A stretch of DNA of 26,491 bases from Blautia glucerasea (GTDB taxonomy: Bacteria; Bacillota; Clostridia; Lachnospirales; Lachnospiraceae). The translations under genes were made by a program, and so were the position numbers. Where the stretch lies: contig NZ_JAJBMO010000036.1 of NCBI RefSeq assembly GCF_020537505.1, positions 1 through 26,491 of the forward strand. The letters run 5' to 3'. Positions 5,050 through 12,031 of this stretch are shown one piece after another. Each line of letters begins with the position of its first letter. Within the stretch, counting starts at the first letter, position 1. A model generated the notes under the pieces. It was given only the letters and a program-made list of their open reading frames with translations. It was not told the origin of the DNA and made no database searches.

Positions 5050-6643
5050 AAATGCCGACTACGGGGCAGCCGAGCAGTACCTTACCTTTGAGCATGACGA
5101 GTTTACCATGAAGCCTACCCTTGATGAAAACGGGCGGCTTGTCCCCCGTGAGGACTACCGTTTTGCCACGCTGAACTGCGGCGAGGAAGATTTTGCCGTT
5201 GCCTGTATGCGCTCCAATCTCCACTATGGCAAGAACCAAAAACGGGAAGATGTGAAGTCTCACCACTATATCATCAGCTTTGACCCACGGGACGGAACGG
5301 ACAACGGTCTGACCGTTGATAAGGCGCAATCGCTGGGCGAGGAATTTTGCAGAGAGCATTTCCCCGGACACCAGGCCATTGTCTGCACCCACCCGGACGG
5401 ACACAACCACTCCGGCAACATTCATGTGCATATCGTCATAAACAGTTTGCGGATTGAAGCTGTCCCGCTTCTGCCCTATATGGACAGACCAGCAGACACA
5501 AAATCCGGCATGAAGCACCGCTGCACAGACGCAGCTATGGAATATTTCAAGTCCGAAGTCATGGAGATGTGCCACCGGGAAAATCTGTATCAGATTGACC
5601 TTTTGCATGGCAGCAAGAACCGAGTGACCGAGCGTGAATACTGGGCGCAGAAGAAAGGACAGCTTGCCCTTGATAAAGCCAATGCCTCGATGATAGCGGA
5701 CGGTATCACGCTCCGGCAGACGAAGTTTGAAACGGACAAGCAGCGGCTCCGGCAGACCATACGGAAAGCCCTTGACCGGGCTGGCAGCTTTGACGAGTTT
5801 GCCGCCCTGCTTCTCCGGGAAGGTGTAACCGTTAAGGAAAGCCGGGGGCGGCTGTCCTACCTTACCCCGGACAGAACCAAGCCTATCACAGCCCGGAAGA
5901 TGGGGGACGATTTTGACCGTACCGCCGTCCTTGCCCTTTTGGAGCAGAACGCCCACAGAGCCGCCGAACAGACCGCAGCCATACCCGAATACCCCGGCAG
6001 CATTATGGAGCATTTACAGCGGAAAAAAGCCACCAAAACCGCCCCGAAACAGGACGGTTTACAGCGCATGGTTGACCGGGAAGCGAAACGAGCCGAGGGC
6101 AAGGGCGCAGGCTATGACCGCTGGGCTTCCCTGCACAATCTCAAACAGATGGCGGCTACCCACAACTTCCTCATGGAAAATGAACTGCTTGACCTTGACA
6201 AGCTGGACGCAGCCGTGGAGAGCAGCCGGAAAGCCCTGTCCGAAGCGAGGGAAAGTCTGCGGGGCATTGAACAGAGCATTTCCGATAAGAAAAATCTGCG
6301 AAAGGTTGTCAGCGATTACCGCCGCACCCGCCCCACCATTGACGCTCATAAAAAGCTGTCCGGGAAGAAAGCGGAAGCCTACTACCGGGCAAATGAAGCG
6401 GATTTTATCATCTATGAAGCTGCCCTGCGTCAGCTAAAGGTACTTGCACCGGGAAAGAAGCTGCCAGCCACTTCCAAACTGAATACGGAGATTGAAGCCC
6501 TCATTTCCGAGAAAAACGCAGCTTACAACACCTACCGCACCGCCAAAGCGGAGTATGAGCAGCTTGCCACCGCCAAACGGAACGCAGAGCAGATACTACA
6601 CGGCACACCGAGCCGTCAGAAAAAGCACGAACAGGAGCGTTAA
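5021..6643 (+). CDS. Relaxase/mobilization nuclease (MOB_P type)
   Basis: 540 aa from TTG 5021 (MATFKHISSKNADY), with AGGTG at 5010-5014; a GTG at 5012 would add three residues. The N-terminal ~220 residues are the relaxase nuclease domain: Tyr residues near the start (Y14, Y20), a SHHYIISFDPRD segment, and the metal-binding histidine cluster HPDGHNHSGNIHVHIVIN (about 124-141). The C-terminal part is highly charged and helical, probably coiled coil. The protein nicks oriT, stays covalently bound to the 5' end and is carried to the recipient. It overlaps mobC in a mobC-relaxase operon. Length and composition match relaxases of Tn1549/IME-type elements; no break is visible. Confidence 0.92.
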   Translation: MATFKHISSKNADYGAAEQYLTFEHDEFTMKPTLDENGRLVPREDYRFATLNCGEEDFAVACMRSNLHYGKNQKREDVKSHHYIISFDPRDGTDNGLTVDKAQSLGEEFCREHFPGHQAIVCTHPDGHNHSGNIHVHIVINSLRIEAVPLLPYMDRPADTKSGMKHRCTDAAMEYFKSEVMEMCHRENLYQIDLLHGSKNRVTEREYWAQKKGQLALDKANASMIADGITLRQTKFETDKQRLRQTIRKALDRAGSFDEFAALLLREGVTVKESRGRLSYLTPDRTKPITARKMGDDFDRTAVLALLEQNAHRAAEQTAAIPEYPGSIMEHLQRKKATKTAPKQDGLQRMVDREAKRAEGKGAGYDRWASLHNLKQMAATHNFLMENELLDLDKLDAAVESSRKALSEARESLRGIEQSISDKKNLRKVVSDYRRTRPTIDAHKKLSGKKAEAYYRANEADFIIYEAALRQLKVLAPGKKLPATSKLNTEIEALISEKNAAYNTYRTAKAEYEQLATAKRNAEQILHGTPSRQKKHEQER

Positions 6644-6831
6644 AAACCGCCCCGAAATGATACCGAAACCATACAAAAGGCTGGGGGTATAGCTTACCCT
6701 ACCCGCGCATACCCCCGCCCTTGCAAACGGGGCTTACAGGGCAGATTTTTCCCGAAAATGATACCGGGAACATACAGATTTTGCCCCTGTCCCGTTACAC
6801 CCGACCAAACCGAAGAAAGGAGCGTTTTTTC
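6644..6831 (+). repeat. Direct repeats flanking a hairpin upstream of the replication genes
   Basis: Two ~24-bp near-identical direct repeats at 6652-6675 and 6752-6776 (both CCGAAA-ATGATACCG-ACATACA-like) are 100 bp apart. Between them GGGGGTAT (6683-6690) and ATACCCCC (6709-6716) form a perfect 8-bp stem with an 18-nt loop. The arrangement of iteron-like repeats plus a hairpin in front of a replisome-organiser gene suggests a control site or replication origin. Confidence 0.5.
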
Positions 6832-7038
6832 ATGCCGAGAATGAGCAAGAAGCGGCGGCTGGAATGGGCGTTCTTCCTCAATGAGCGAAACCGCATTACT
6901 TTCAATGCCCTTTGCCGGGGCTGTACCCATGACTGCAAGCAGAGTTTTAGGGCTATCGTGGTACTCTGCCCCCGGTATTACTCAAAGAGATGGAAAGCCC
7001 GCCCCGCAGATAAGGAGAACCAAGATTATGTCAGATAA
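6832..7038 (+). CDS. Small Cys-containing basic protein conserved in mobilizable elements
   Basis: 68 aa, MPRMSKKRRLEWAFFLNERNRITFNALCRGCTHDCKQSFRAIVVLCPRYYSKRWK. Strongly basic with a CRGC-HDC cluster (Cys28, Cys31, Cys35) and Cys46, consistent with a small metal-binding or nucleic-acid-binding protein. AAAGGAGC (6816-6823) precedes ATG 6832. It overlaps the next start (7028) by 11 bp. I recall similar small proteins in this position in related clostridial elements, but no function is established to my knowledge. Confidence 0.72.
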   Translation: MPRMSKKRRLEWAFFLNERNRITFNALCRGCTHDCKQSFRAIVVLCPRYYSKRWKARPADKENQDYVR

Positions 7039-7774
7039 CCGCAAATATTATTACCTCAAACTGAAAGAAAGCTATTTTGACGATGACGCTATCGTGCTGC
7101 TGGAAAGTATGCAGGACGGTATGCTGTATTCCAATATCCTCTTGAAGCTGTACTTAAAATCGCTGAAATACGGCGGCACTTTGCAGCTTGACGAGAATAT
7201 CCCCTACACCGCCCAAATGATAGCCACCATTACCCGCCAGCAGGTCGGCACAGTCGAAAGGGCTTTGCAAATCTTTATGAAGCTGGGGCTTGTCGAACCG
7301 CTGGACAACGGGGCTTTGTATATGAGCAATATCGAGCTTTTCATCGGTCAGTCCTCTACCGAGGGGGAGCGCAAGCGCAGGGCAAGAATGAAGATTTCAG
7401 AGCAAAAACGACTTAGTGGACAAGTGTCCGAACCAAAAGCGGACATTTGTCCACCAGAGATAGAGATAAAGAAAGAGATAGATATAGAGATAGAAAAAGA
7501 GAGAGAGTCAGAACCGGGACAAGCCGCCCCCGCAGCTTACGGCAGATATGAAAATGTGATTTTGACAGATACGGAACTTTCCGAACTGCAAGCAGAACTG
7601 CCCGACAAGTGGGAGTATTATATTGACCGTCTATCCGGCTATATCGCTTCCACTGGGAGGAAATACAAGAACCATGCAGCCACTATCCGCAGATGGGCGG
7701 CTGACGATACCGCTAAAGCTGCCCCGAAAAGAGGCATACCCGATTACAGCTACAAGGAGGGAGAAAGTCTATGA
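7028..7774 (+). CDS. Replisome-organiser N-terminal domain protein (replication initiation)
   Basis: 248 aa from ATG 7028 (AAGGAG at 7012-7017). Residues about 3-115 (YYYLKLKESYFDDDAIVLLESMQDGMLYSNILLKLYLKSL ... TITRQQVGTVERALQIFMKLGLVE) match the phage replisome organiser N-terminal domain, a winged-helix origin-binding fold. The middle is a charged, repetitive IEIKKEIDIEIEKERESE linker (about 153-170), and the C-terminal ~80 residues resemble the primosome-recruiting part. The stop overlaps the next ATG (ATGA, 7771-7774). Together with the following ATPase this looks like an initiator/helicase-loader pair that replicates the excised circle. The longer upstream frame from 6881 is a shadow of the small Cys gene. 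Confidence 0.87.
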   Translation: MSDNRKYYYLKLKESYFDDDAIVLLESMQDGMLYSNILLKLYLKSLKYGGTLQLDENIPYTAQMIATITRQQVGTVERALQIFMKLGLVEPLDNGALYMSNIELFIGQSSTEGERKRRARMKISEQKRLSGQVSEPKADICPPEIEIKKEIDIEIEKERESEPGQAAPAAYGRYENVILTDTELSELQAELPDKWEYYIDRLSGYIASTGRKYKNHAATIRRWAADDTAKAAPKRGIPDYSYKEGESL

Positions 7775-8613
7775 AACCAGCTTTTGAAGATATGAATTTA
7801 CAGATACCAGCAGCCACCGCCGAGCCGGAGGACTACACAGGTGAGGACGGTCTGCTCTACTGCGGCAAGTGCCGGACACCGAAAGAAGCCTATTTCCCGG
7901 CTGATAAGGTTGCCCTGTTCGGGCGTGACCGACACCCGGCAGAATGTGACTGCCAGCGGGCGCAGCGCATGGAGTGTGAAGCCGCCGAACAGCAGAGAAA
8001 GCACCGGGACAAGGTGGAAGAACTGAAACGCCGGGGCTTTACCGACCCGGCTATGCGGGAATGGACTTTTGCCAATGACAACGGCAGAAACCCGCAGATG
8101 AAAACCGCCCATTTCTATGTGGAACATTGGGAGGACATGAAAGCCGGGAACATCGGTTATCTGCTCTGGGGCAGCGTCGGCACAGGCAAAAGCTACCTTG
8201 CTGGGTGCATTGCAAACGCCCTCATGGAGAAAGGAATCTCCGTCCGTATGACAAATTTTGCCCTTATCCTCAATGACCTTGCAGCCACCTTCGAGGGCAA
8301 GAACGAGTATATTTCCAACCTCTGCCGCTATCCGCTGCTTATCCTTGATGATTTTGGAATGGAGCGTGGCACAGAGTACGGATTGGAGCAAGTCTACAAT
8401 GTGATTGACAGTCGTTACCGAAGCGGCAAGCCGCTGATCGTCACGACCAACCTCACGCTTACCGAGTTACAGAACCCGCAGGACACGCCCCACGCCCGGA
8501 TTTATGACCGACTGCTTGAAATGTGCGCCCCGGTCTGCTTCTCCGGCGAGAACTTCCGCAGGGAAAGCGCACAAAACAAGCTAAACCGCTTAAAGCAACT
8601 GATGAACGATTGA
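7771..8613 (+). CDS. DnaC/DnaI/IstB-type ATPase (helicase loader)
   Basis: 280 aa. An N-terminal Cys motif CGKCRTP ... CDCQ (about residues 31-56) probably binds zinc, as in DnaI. The AAA+ core follows: Walker A GSVGTGKS (about 134-141), Walker B LLILDDFG (about 189-196), sensor-1-like IVTTN (about 226-230), and a C-terminal arginine-rich segment (ARIYDRLLEMC). It is coupled by a 4-bp overlap to the replisome-organiser gene. Family knowledge: such proteins load the replicative helicase. An IstB transposition role is unlikely because no istA lies next to it. Confidence 0.9.
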   Translation: MKPAFEDMNLQIPAATAEPEDYTGEDGLLYCGKCRTPKEAYFPADKVALFGRDRHPAECDCQRAQRMECEAAEQQRKHRDKVEELKRRGFTDPAMREWTFANDNGRNPQMKTAHFYVEHWEDMKAGNIGYLLWGSVGTGKSYLAGCIANALMEKGISVRMTNFALILNDLAATFEGKNEYISNLCRYPLLILDDFGMERGTEYGLEQVYNVIDSRYRSGKPLIVTTNLTLTELQNPQDTPHARIYDRLLEMCAPVCFSGENFRRESAQNKLNRLKQLMND

Positions 8614-8626
8614 AAGGAGTTCGCCT

Positions 8627-8821
8627 ATGACCGATAAAAAAGAGCATATCAGACACAGCATGAAAAGCACCGCACCCGCCGACTGCGTGACGGAAATCCG
8701 CATAGGGAACTCTGTTCTTGTGGTGTCCGGCTTTTTCAAGCAAGGTGCAAAGGAAACCGCCGCTGACAAAATGGCTAAGGTGCTGGAAGCGGAAACCGCT
8801 ACGCAAAAATCGGCAATATGA
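8627..8821 (+). CDS. Transposon-encoded TnpW-like small protein
   Basis: 64 aa, ending AADKMAKVLEAETA. The stretch CVTEIRIGNSVLVVSGFFKQGAKETAADKM is the TnpW-family pattern found next to TnpX recombinases in Tn4451-like elements. AAAGGAG (8613-8619) precedes ATG 8627. Its function is not established; position suggests a role in recombination or its control. The downstream 110 bp to the recombinase gene hold a dyad. Confidence 0.8.
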   Translation: MTDKKEHIRHSMKSTAPADCVTEIRIGNSVLVVSGFFKQGAKETAADKMAKVLEAETATQKSAI

Positions 8822-8866
8822 CGGGCTGTAAAGAAGCATTTTTCACATTTTGCCGCTATACACGCT

Positions 8867-8912
8867 GCCCCGCTGTATGGTACAATCGAAGTACGGAATA
8901 GTGGGGCTGGCT
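8867..8912 (+). promoter_or_regulatory. Promoter-like and dyad region before the serine recombinase gene
   Basis: TATGGTACAAT (8876-8886) resembles a -10 box with an upstream extension, but no good -35 is visible. An imperfect dyad, roughly CCCCGCTGTATGGTAC against GTACGGAATAGTGGGG, surrounds it. This may let a regulator or the recombinase control tnpX transcription. Weak evidence. Confidence 0.3.
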
Positions 8913-8931
8913 GTCAGAAACGGAGGAAACC

Positions 8932-10545
8932 ATGTTAAGACAGACAACCCAAAACCTTATTACCGCCCTTTATCCGAGATTATCCCATGAAGATGAATTG
9001 CAAGGAGAAAGCAACTCTATATCCAACCAAAAGCGCATTTTGGAAACCTACGCCAAGCAGAACGGCTTTACCAATCTCTGCTGGTACACGGACGACGGTT
9101 ATAGTGGTGCGAACTTCCAAAGACCCGGATTTCAAGCCATGCTTGCAGACATTGAAGCCGGGAAAGTTGGCACAGTCATTGTCAAGGATATGTCCCGTTT
9201 AGGGCGAAATTATCTCCAAGTGGGAATGTATACAGAAATGCTATTCCCACAGAAAGGCGTCCGCTTTATCGCTATCAATGACGGAGTGGACAGCGCAATG
9301 GGCGACAACGATTTTACCCCGCTGCGTAATCTTTTCAACGAATGGATGGTGAGAGATACGAGCAAAAAAATCAAGGCAGTTAAGAAAGCAAAAGGTCTAA
9401 GCGGAAAGCCTGTTACCAGCAAGCCCGTGTACGGCTACCTCATGGACGATGACGAGAATTTCATCATTGACGAGGAAGCCGCCCCGGTGGTCAAGCAGAT
9501 TTACCAGCTTTGCCTTGCCGGGAACGGTCCGACCAAGATAGCCCGTATGCTGACCGAGCAGCAAATCCCCACGCCGGGGACGCTGGAATACCAGCGCACA
9601 GGCAGTACACGCCGCTACCACCCCGGCTATGAATGTAAGTGGGCGACCAATACCGTTGTTCATCTGTTGGAAAACCGGGAATACACAGGCTGTCTTGTGA
9701 ACTTCAAGACGGAAAAACCATCCTACAAGATGAAGCACAGCGTAGACAATCCCATTGAGAAACAGGCGATTTTCGAGAACCACCATGAGCCAATCATCGA
9801 CTTGCAGACATGGGAACGGGTGCAGGAGTTACGCAAGCAGCGCAAACGCCCCAACCGCTACGATGATGTGGGCTTGTTCTCCGGCTTGCTGTTCTGCGCC
9901 GACTGCGGTCATGTGATGTACCAGCAGCGGTATCAGACCGACAAGAGAAAGCAGGATTGCTACATCTGCGGCAGCTATAAGAAGCGCACCGCCGACTGTA
10001 CGGCGCACTTCATCCGCACCGACCTTTTGACGGCGGGTGTGCTGGACAATCTGCGGAAAGTGACCGCCTATGCACAGAAGCACGAAGCCCGGTTCGTGAA
10101 GCTGCTTATCCAGCAGAATGAAATGGGCGGCAAGAGGAAACAGGCGGCAGCTACCAAGCAGCTTGAACAGGTGCAGAGCCGCATTGCAGAACTTTCCCGC
10201 TACATCAAGCGTCTGTATGAGGACAATGTAAACGGGAAAATCAATGACGAGCGTTTCATGGAAATGTCCGTAGACTACGAAGCCGAGCAGCGGGAACTGA
10301 AAGAGAAAGCCGCCGCATTGCAGGGCGAACTGGACAAGGCACAGGAAGCCACGGTAAACGCTGAAAAGTTTATGAACGTTGTCCGCAAGTACCTTTCTAT
10401 TGAGGAACTGACCCACACCCTCTTACGTGAAATGGTGGAGAAAATCGTTGTCTATGAATGTGAGTATGACGAGAACGAAGTACGCCGCCAGCGCATTGAT
10501 ATTTATTACAGCTTTGTAGGCAAGATTGACTTGCCCGAAGAATAA
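8932..10545 (+). CDS. Large serine recombinase, TnpX-like (IME excision/integration)
   Basis: 537 aa. The N-terminal resolvase domain has YPRLS with the catalytic serine at residue 18 and the conserved DMSRLGRNYLQ. The recombinase domain follows (about 190-290), then a zinc ribbon CADCGH ... CYICG ... C (about 323-356), a long coiled coil (about 395-460) and a C-terminal DUF4368-like end (FMNVVRKY ... LTHTLLREMVEKIVVYE). GGAGG (8922-8926) precedes ATG 8932. Family members cut the target at a 2-bp core and form a circular intermediate, fitting the GCAAA junctions and the inverted ends. Placement next to attR is typical. Intact reading frame. Confidence 0.93.
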   Translation: MLRQTTQNLITALYPRLSHEDELQGESNSISNQKRILETYAKQNGFTNLCWYTDDGYSGANFQRPGFQAMLADIEAGKVGTVIVKDMSRLGRNYLQVGMYTEMLFPQKGVRFIAINDGVDSAMGDNDFTPLRNLFNEWMVRDTSKKIKAVKKAKGLSGKPVTSKPVYGYLMDDDENFIIDEEAAPVVKQIYQLCLAGNGPTKIARMLTEQQIPTPGTLEYQRTGSTRRYHPGYECKWATNTVVHLLENREYTGCLVNFKTEKPSYKMKHSVDNPIEKQAIFENHHEPIIDLQTWERVQELRKQRKRPNRYDDVGLFSGLLFCADCGHVMYQQRYQTDKRKQDCYICGSYKKRTADCTAHFIRTDLLTAGVLDNLRKVTAYAQKHEARFVKLLIQQNEMGGKRKQAAATKQLEQVQSRIAELSRYIKRLYEDNVNGKINDERFMEMSVDYEAEQRELKEKAAALQGELDKAQEATVNAEKFMNVVRKYLSIEELTHTLLREMVEKIVVYECEYDENEVRRQRIDIYYSFVGKIDLPEE

Positions 10546-10552
10546 AGCCCGA

Positions 10553-10585
10553 CCTATCCGACACCCTGCGCAAGTGCCGGATAGG
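10553..10585 (+). terminator. Hairpin after the serine recombinase gene, possible terminator
   Basis: CCTATCCG (10553-10560) and CGGATAGG (10578-10585) are perfect arms with a 17-nt loop, 8 bp after the recombinase stop. A T-run (about 10596-10601) begins about 10 nt later, so it is not a textbook intrinsic terminator. It may limit read-through from the element into the ICE. Confidence 0.5.
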
Positions 10586-10616
10586 AACGGCAAAATTTTT
10601 TATACTTCTATTACTT

Positions 10617-10636
10617 CTTTATCACACATAAGCAAA
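10617..10636 (+). other. attR: right recombination junction of the IME
   Basis: The right terminal inverted repeat (10617-10634) is complementary to the left end in 15 of 18 positions and overlaps GCAAA (10632-10636), after which the maff2 frame resumes as AAA TCC CAG GGA. Seen directly. Confidence 0.75.
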
Positions 10637-10727
10637 ATCCCAGGGAATTAAACAGCTGATGAGCGGTGGTGGTGTTATCCTGATCGGAACACAGCTGATC
10701 CCGCTTCTGAGTGGATTATTTGGTTAA
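10632..10727 (+). pseudogene. maff2 3' fragment
   Basis: Reads A-KSQGIKQLMSGGGVILIGTQ-LIPLLSGLFG followed by TAA (10725-10727). It is the C-terminal part of the Maff2 protein whose first 41 codons are at 1252-1376. No own start or ribosome site in frame. It directly precedes the VirB6-like gene, as intact maff2 does in related ICEs. Confidence 0.88.
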
Positions 10728-10746
10728 GAGAAAGGAGTAGAGATCC

Positions 10747-11619
10747 ATGTTCAGTCAGATTTTTGATGCGATTGAGGAATGGATGAGGGAACTCTTAACC
10801 GGGATGATCACTTCCAACCTGGACACGATGTTTACTGATGTCAATCAAAAGACCGGTGAGATCGCTACCCAGGTTGGACAGACCCCGCAAGGGTGGAACG
10901 GCAGCATATTCAGTATGATCCGGAACTTATCAGATTCCGTGATCATGCCGATCGCAGGTATTATTATTACACTCGTACTCTGCTACGAATTGATTTCTAT
11001 GCTGACCGAGCGTAACAACATGCATGATATTGATACCTGGATGTTTTTCAAGTACTTCGTAAAAATGTGGATCGCTGTGTATCTGGTGAGTAACACATTT
11101 ACGATCACAATGGCGGTATTCGATGTGGGTCAGCACGTAGTTAATTCTGCGGCCGGTGTTATCACAGGAAGTACCGCCATTGATATTTCTTCGGCATTGA
11201 CGGATCTTTCCACAACACTGGAAAGTATGGAAATCGGAGAACTTGTTGTATTGGCGCTGGAAACCCTTATCGCCGGCTTCTGTATGAAGATCCTGTCTGT
11301 ACTGATCACAGTGATCATGTATGGACGTATGATAGAGATTTACCTATATACCTCAGTTGCGCCGATTCCATTCGCAACTATGAGCAACAGAGAATGGGGA
11401 CAGATCGGCACAAATTATTTCAGAGGACTCTTTGCCCTGGCTTTCCAGGCATTTCTGATGATGGTATGCGTTGCAATCTATGCAGTGCTTGTTGCAGGTA
11501 TCCAGTATTCAGATAATCTGAGTTCTTCATTATTTGGCGTTATGGCTTACACAGTAATCTTATGCTATAGCCTCTTTAAGACGGCATCCTTAAGTAAGTC
11601 GATATTTAACGCGCACTAA
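10747..11619 (+). CDS. VirB6/TrbL-like conjugal transfer membrane protein (CD1112-like)
   Basis: 290 aa, MFSQIFDAIEEWMRELLTGMI at the start. A polar N-terminal region is followed by hydrophobic segments at about 61-84 (SVIMPIAGIIITLVLCYEL), 106-131, 165-200, 225-255 and 260-280, the layout of the polytopic inner-membrane channel protein of type IV secretion. GAAAGGAGTAGAG sits just before ATG 10747. In the ICE this gene follows maff2; here it is separated from the upstream part of the operon by the IME, so its transcription may be reduced unless it has its own promoter or read-through. Confidence 0.87.
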   Translation: MFSQIFDAIEEWMRELLTGMITSNLDTMFTDVNQKTGEIATQVGQTPQGWNGSIFSMIRNLSDSVIMPIAGIIITLVLCYELISMLTERNNMHDIDTWMFFKYFVKMWIAVYLVSNTFTITMAVFDVGQHVVNSAAGVITGSTAIDISSALTDLSTTLESMEIGELVVLALETLIAGFCMKILSVLITVIMYGRMIEIYLYTSVAPIPFATMSNREWGQIGTNYFRGLFALAFQAFLMMVCVAIYAVLVAGIQYSDNLSSSLFGVMAYTVILCYSLFKTASLSKSIFNAH

Positions 11620-11641
11620 ATTACAGGAAGGAGTGAAAATC

Positions 11642-12031
11642 ATGGCATATGTCAGCGTACCGAAAGATTTAACGAAGGTAAAGAATAAAGTAGCATTTAA
11701 CCTGACCAAAAGACAGTTGATCTGTATCGGGATAGGTGCTGCAATGGGAATTCCAAGCTATTTCCTCTTGCGTAATGTGATGGGAAACAGTAATGCAGCA
11801 ACAGTCATGGTGCTTTTGATGTTACCGGCATTTTTATTTGCCATGTACGAAAAAGACGGGATGCATCTGGAAGATGTTCTGATGCATATGATCAGGGTGA
11901 AGTTTCTTCGTTCACCCGTTAGAAAATATGAAACTGAAAACTATTATGAGACAGATCCGGAACAGATCAGACAGTCTCCGGATACAGGAAAACCGAAAGG
12001 AGGAAAAACGGTTGCGAAAAAAGAAAAATAA
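11642..12031 (+). CDS. PrgI-family membrane protein (CD1111-like, VirB3-like)
   Basis: 129 aa from ATG 11642 (MAYVSVPKDLTKVKNKVAFNLTKRQLIC), with GGAAGGAG at 11626-11633; the ATG-proximal codons from 11633 are not needed. The VPKDL...VAFNLTKRQ start is typical of PrgI-type proteins, followed by two hydrophobic segments (about 31-48 and 53-72) and a charged C-terminal tail. Small T4SS component preceding VirB4 in Gram-positive ICEs. Its last 20 bp overlap the VirB4 start. Confidence 0.88.
   Translation: MAYVSVPKDLTKVKNKVAFNLTKRQLICIGIGAAMGIPSYFLLRNVMGNSNAATVMVLLMLPAFLFAMYEKDGMHLEDVLMHMIRVKFLRSPVRKYETENYYETDPEQIRQSPDTGKPKGGKTVAKKEK

Larger units (their letters stand above)
1372..10636 (+). mobile_element. 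Integrative mobilizable element (IME) with TnpX-like serine recombinase, inserted in maff2
   Basis: A ~9.26-kb element bounded by a direct GCAAA (1372-1376 and 10632-10636) and imperfect inverted ends: TGCTCATGTGCCATAAAG at 1377-1394 against the complement of 10617-10634, 15 of 18 matching. The two ICE flanks join back into an intact maff2. Contents in order: cargo operon, sigma/HTH pair, small membrane protein, candidate oriT, MobC, relaxase, replication module, TnpW, serine recombinase. No type IV secretion genes are inside, so it is mobilizable and not self-transmissible. The mob/rep/recombinase part is visibly GC-richer than the ICE around it, while the cargo at 1560-2821 and the gene at 3631 are AT-richer, suggesting different origins. 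Related in design to Tn4451-type (TnpX/TnpW) elements. Confidence 0.88.

Noticed and set aside
4892..6013. 373-codon open frame on the minus strand opposite the relaxase gene
   Set aside because: It is the antisense of the well-supported relaxase and mobC genes in GC-rich DNA, with no ribosome site and no recognisable protein.
7771..8613. IstB of an IS21 element
   Set aside because: The ATPase is coupled to a replisome-organiser gene and has a DnaI-like Cys motif; no istA is adjacent, so a helicase-loader role fits better.
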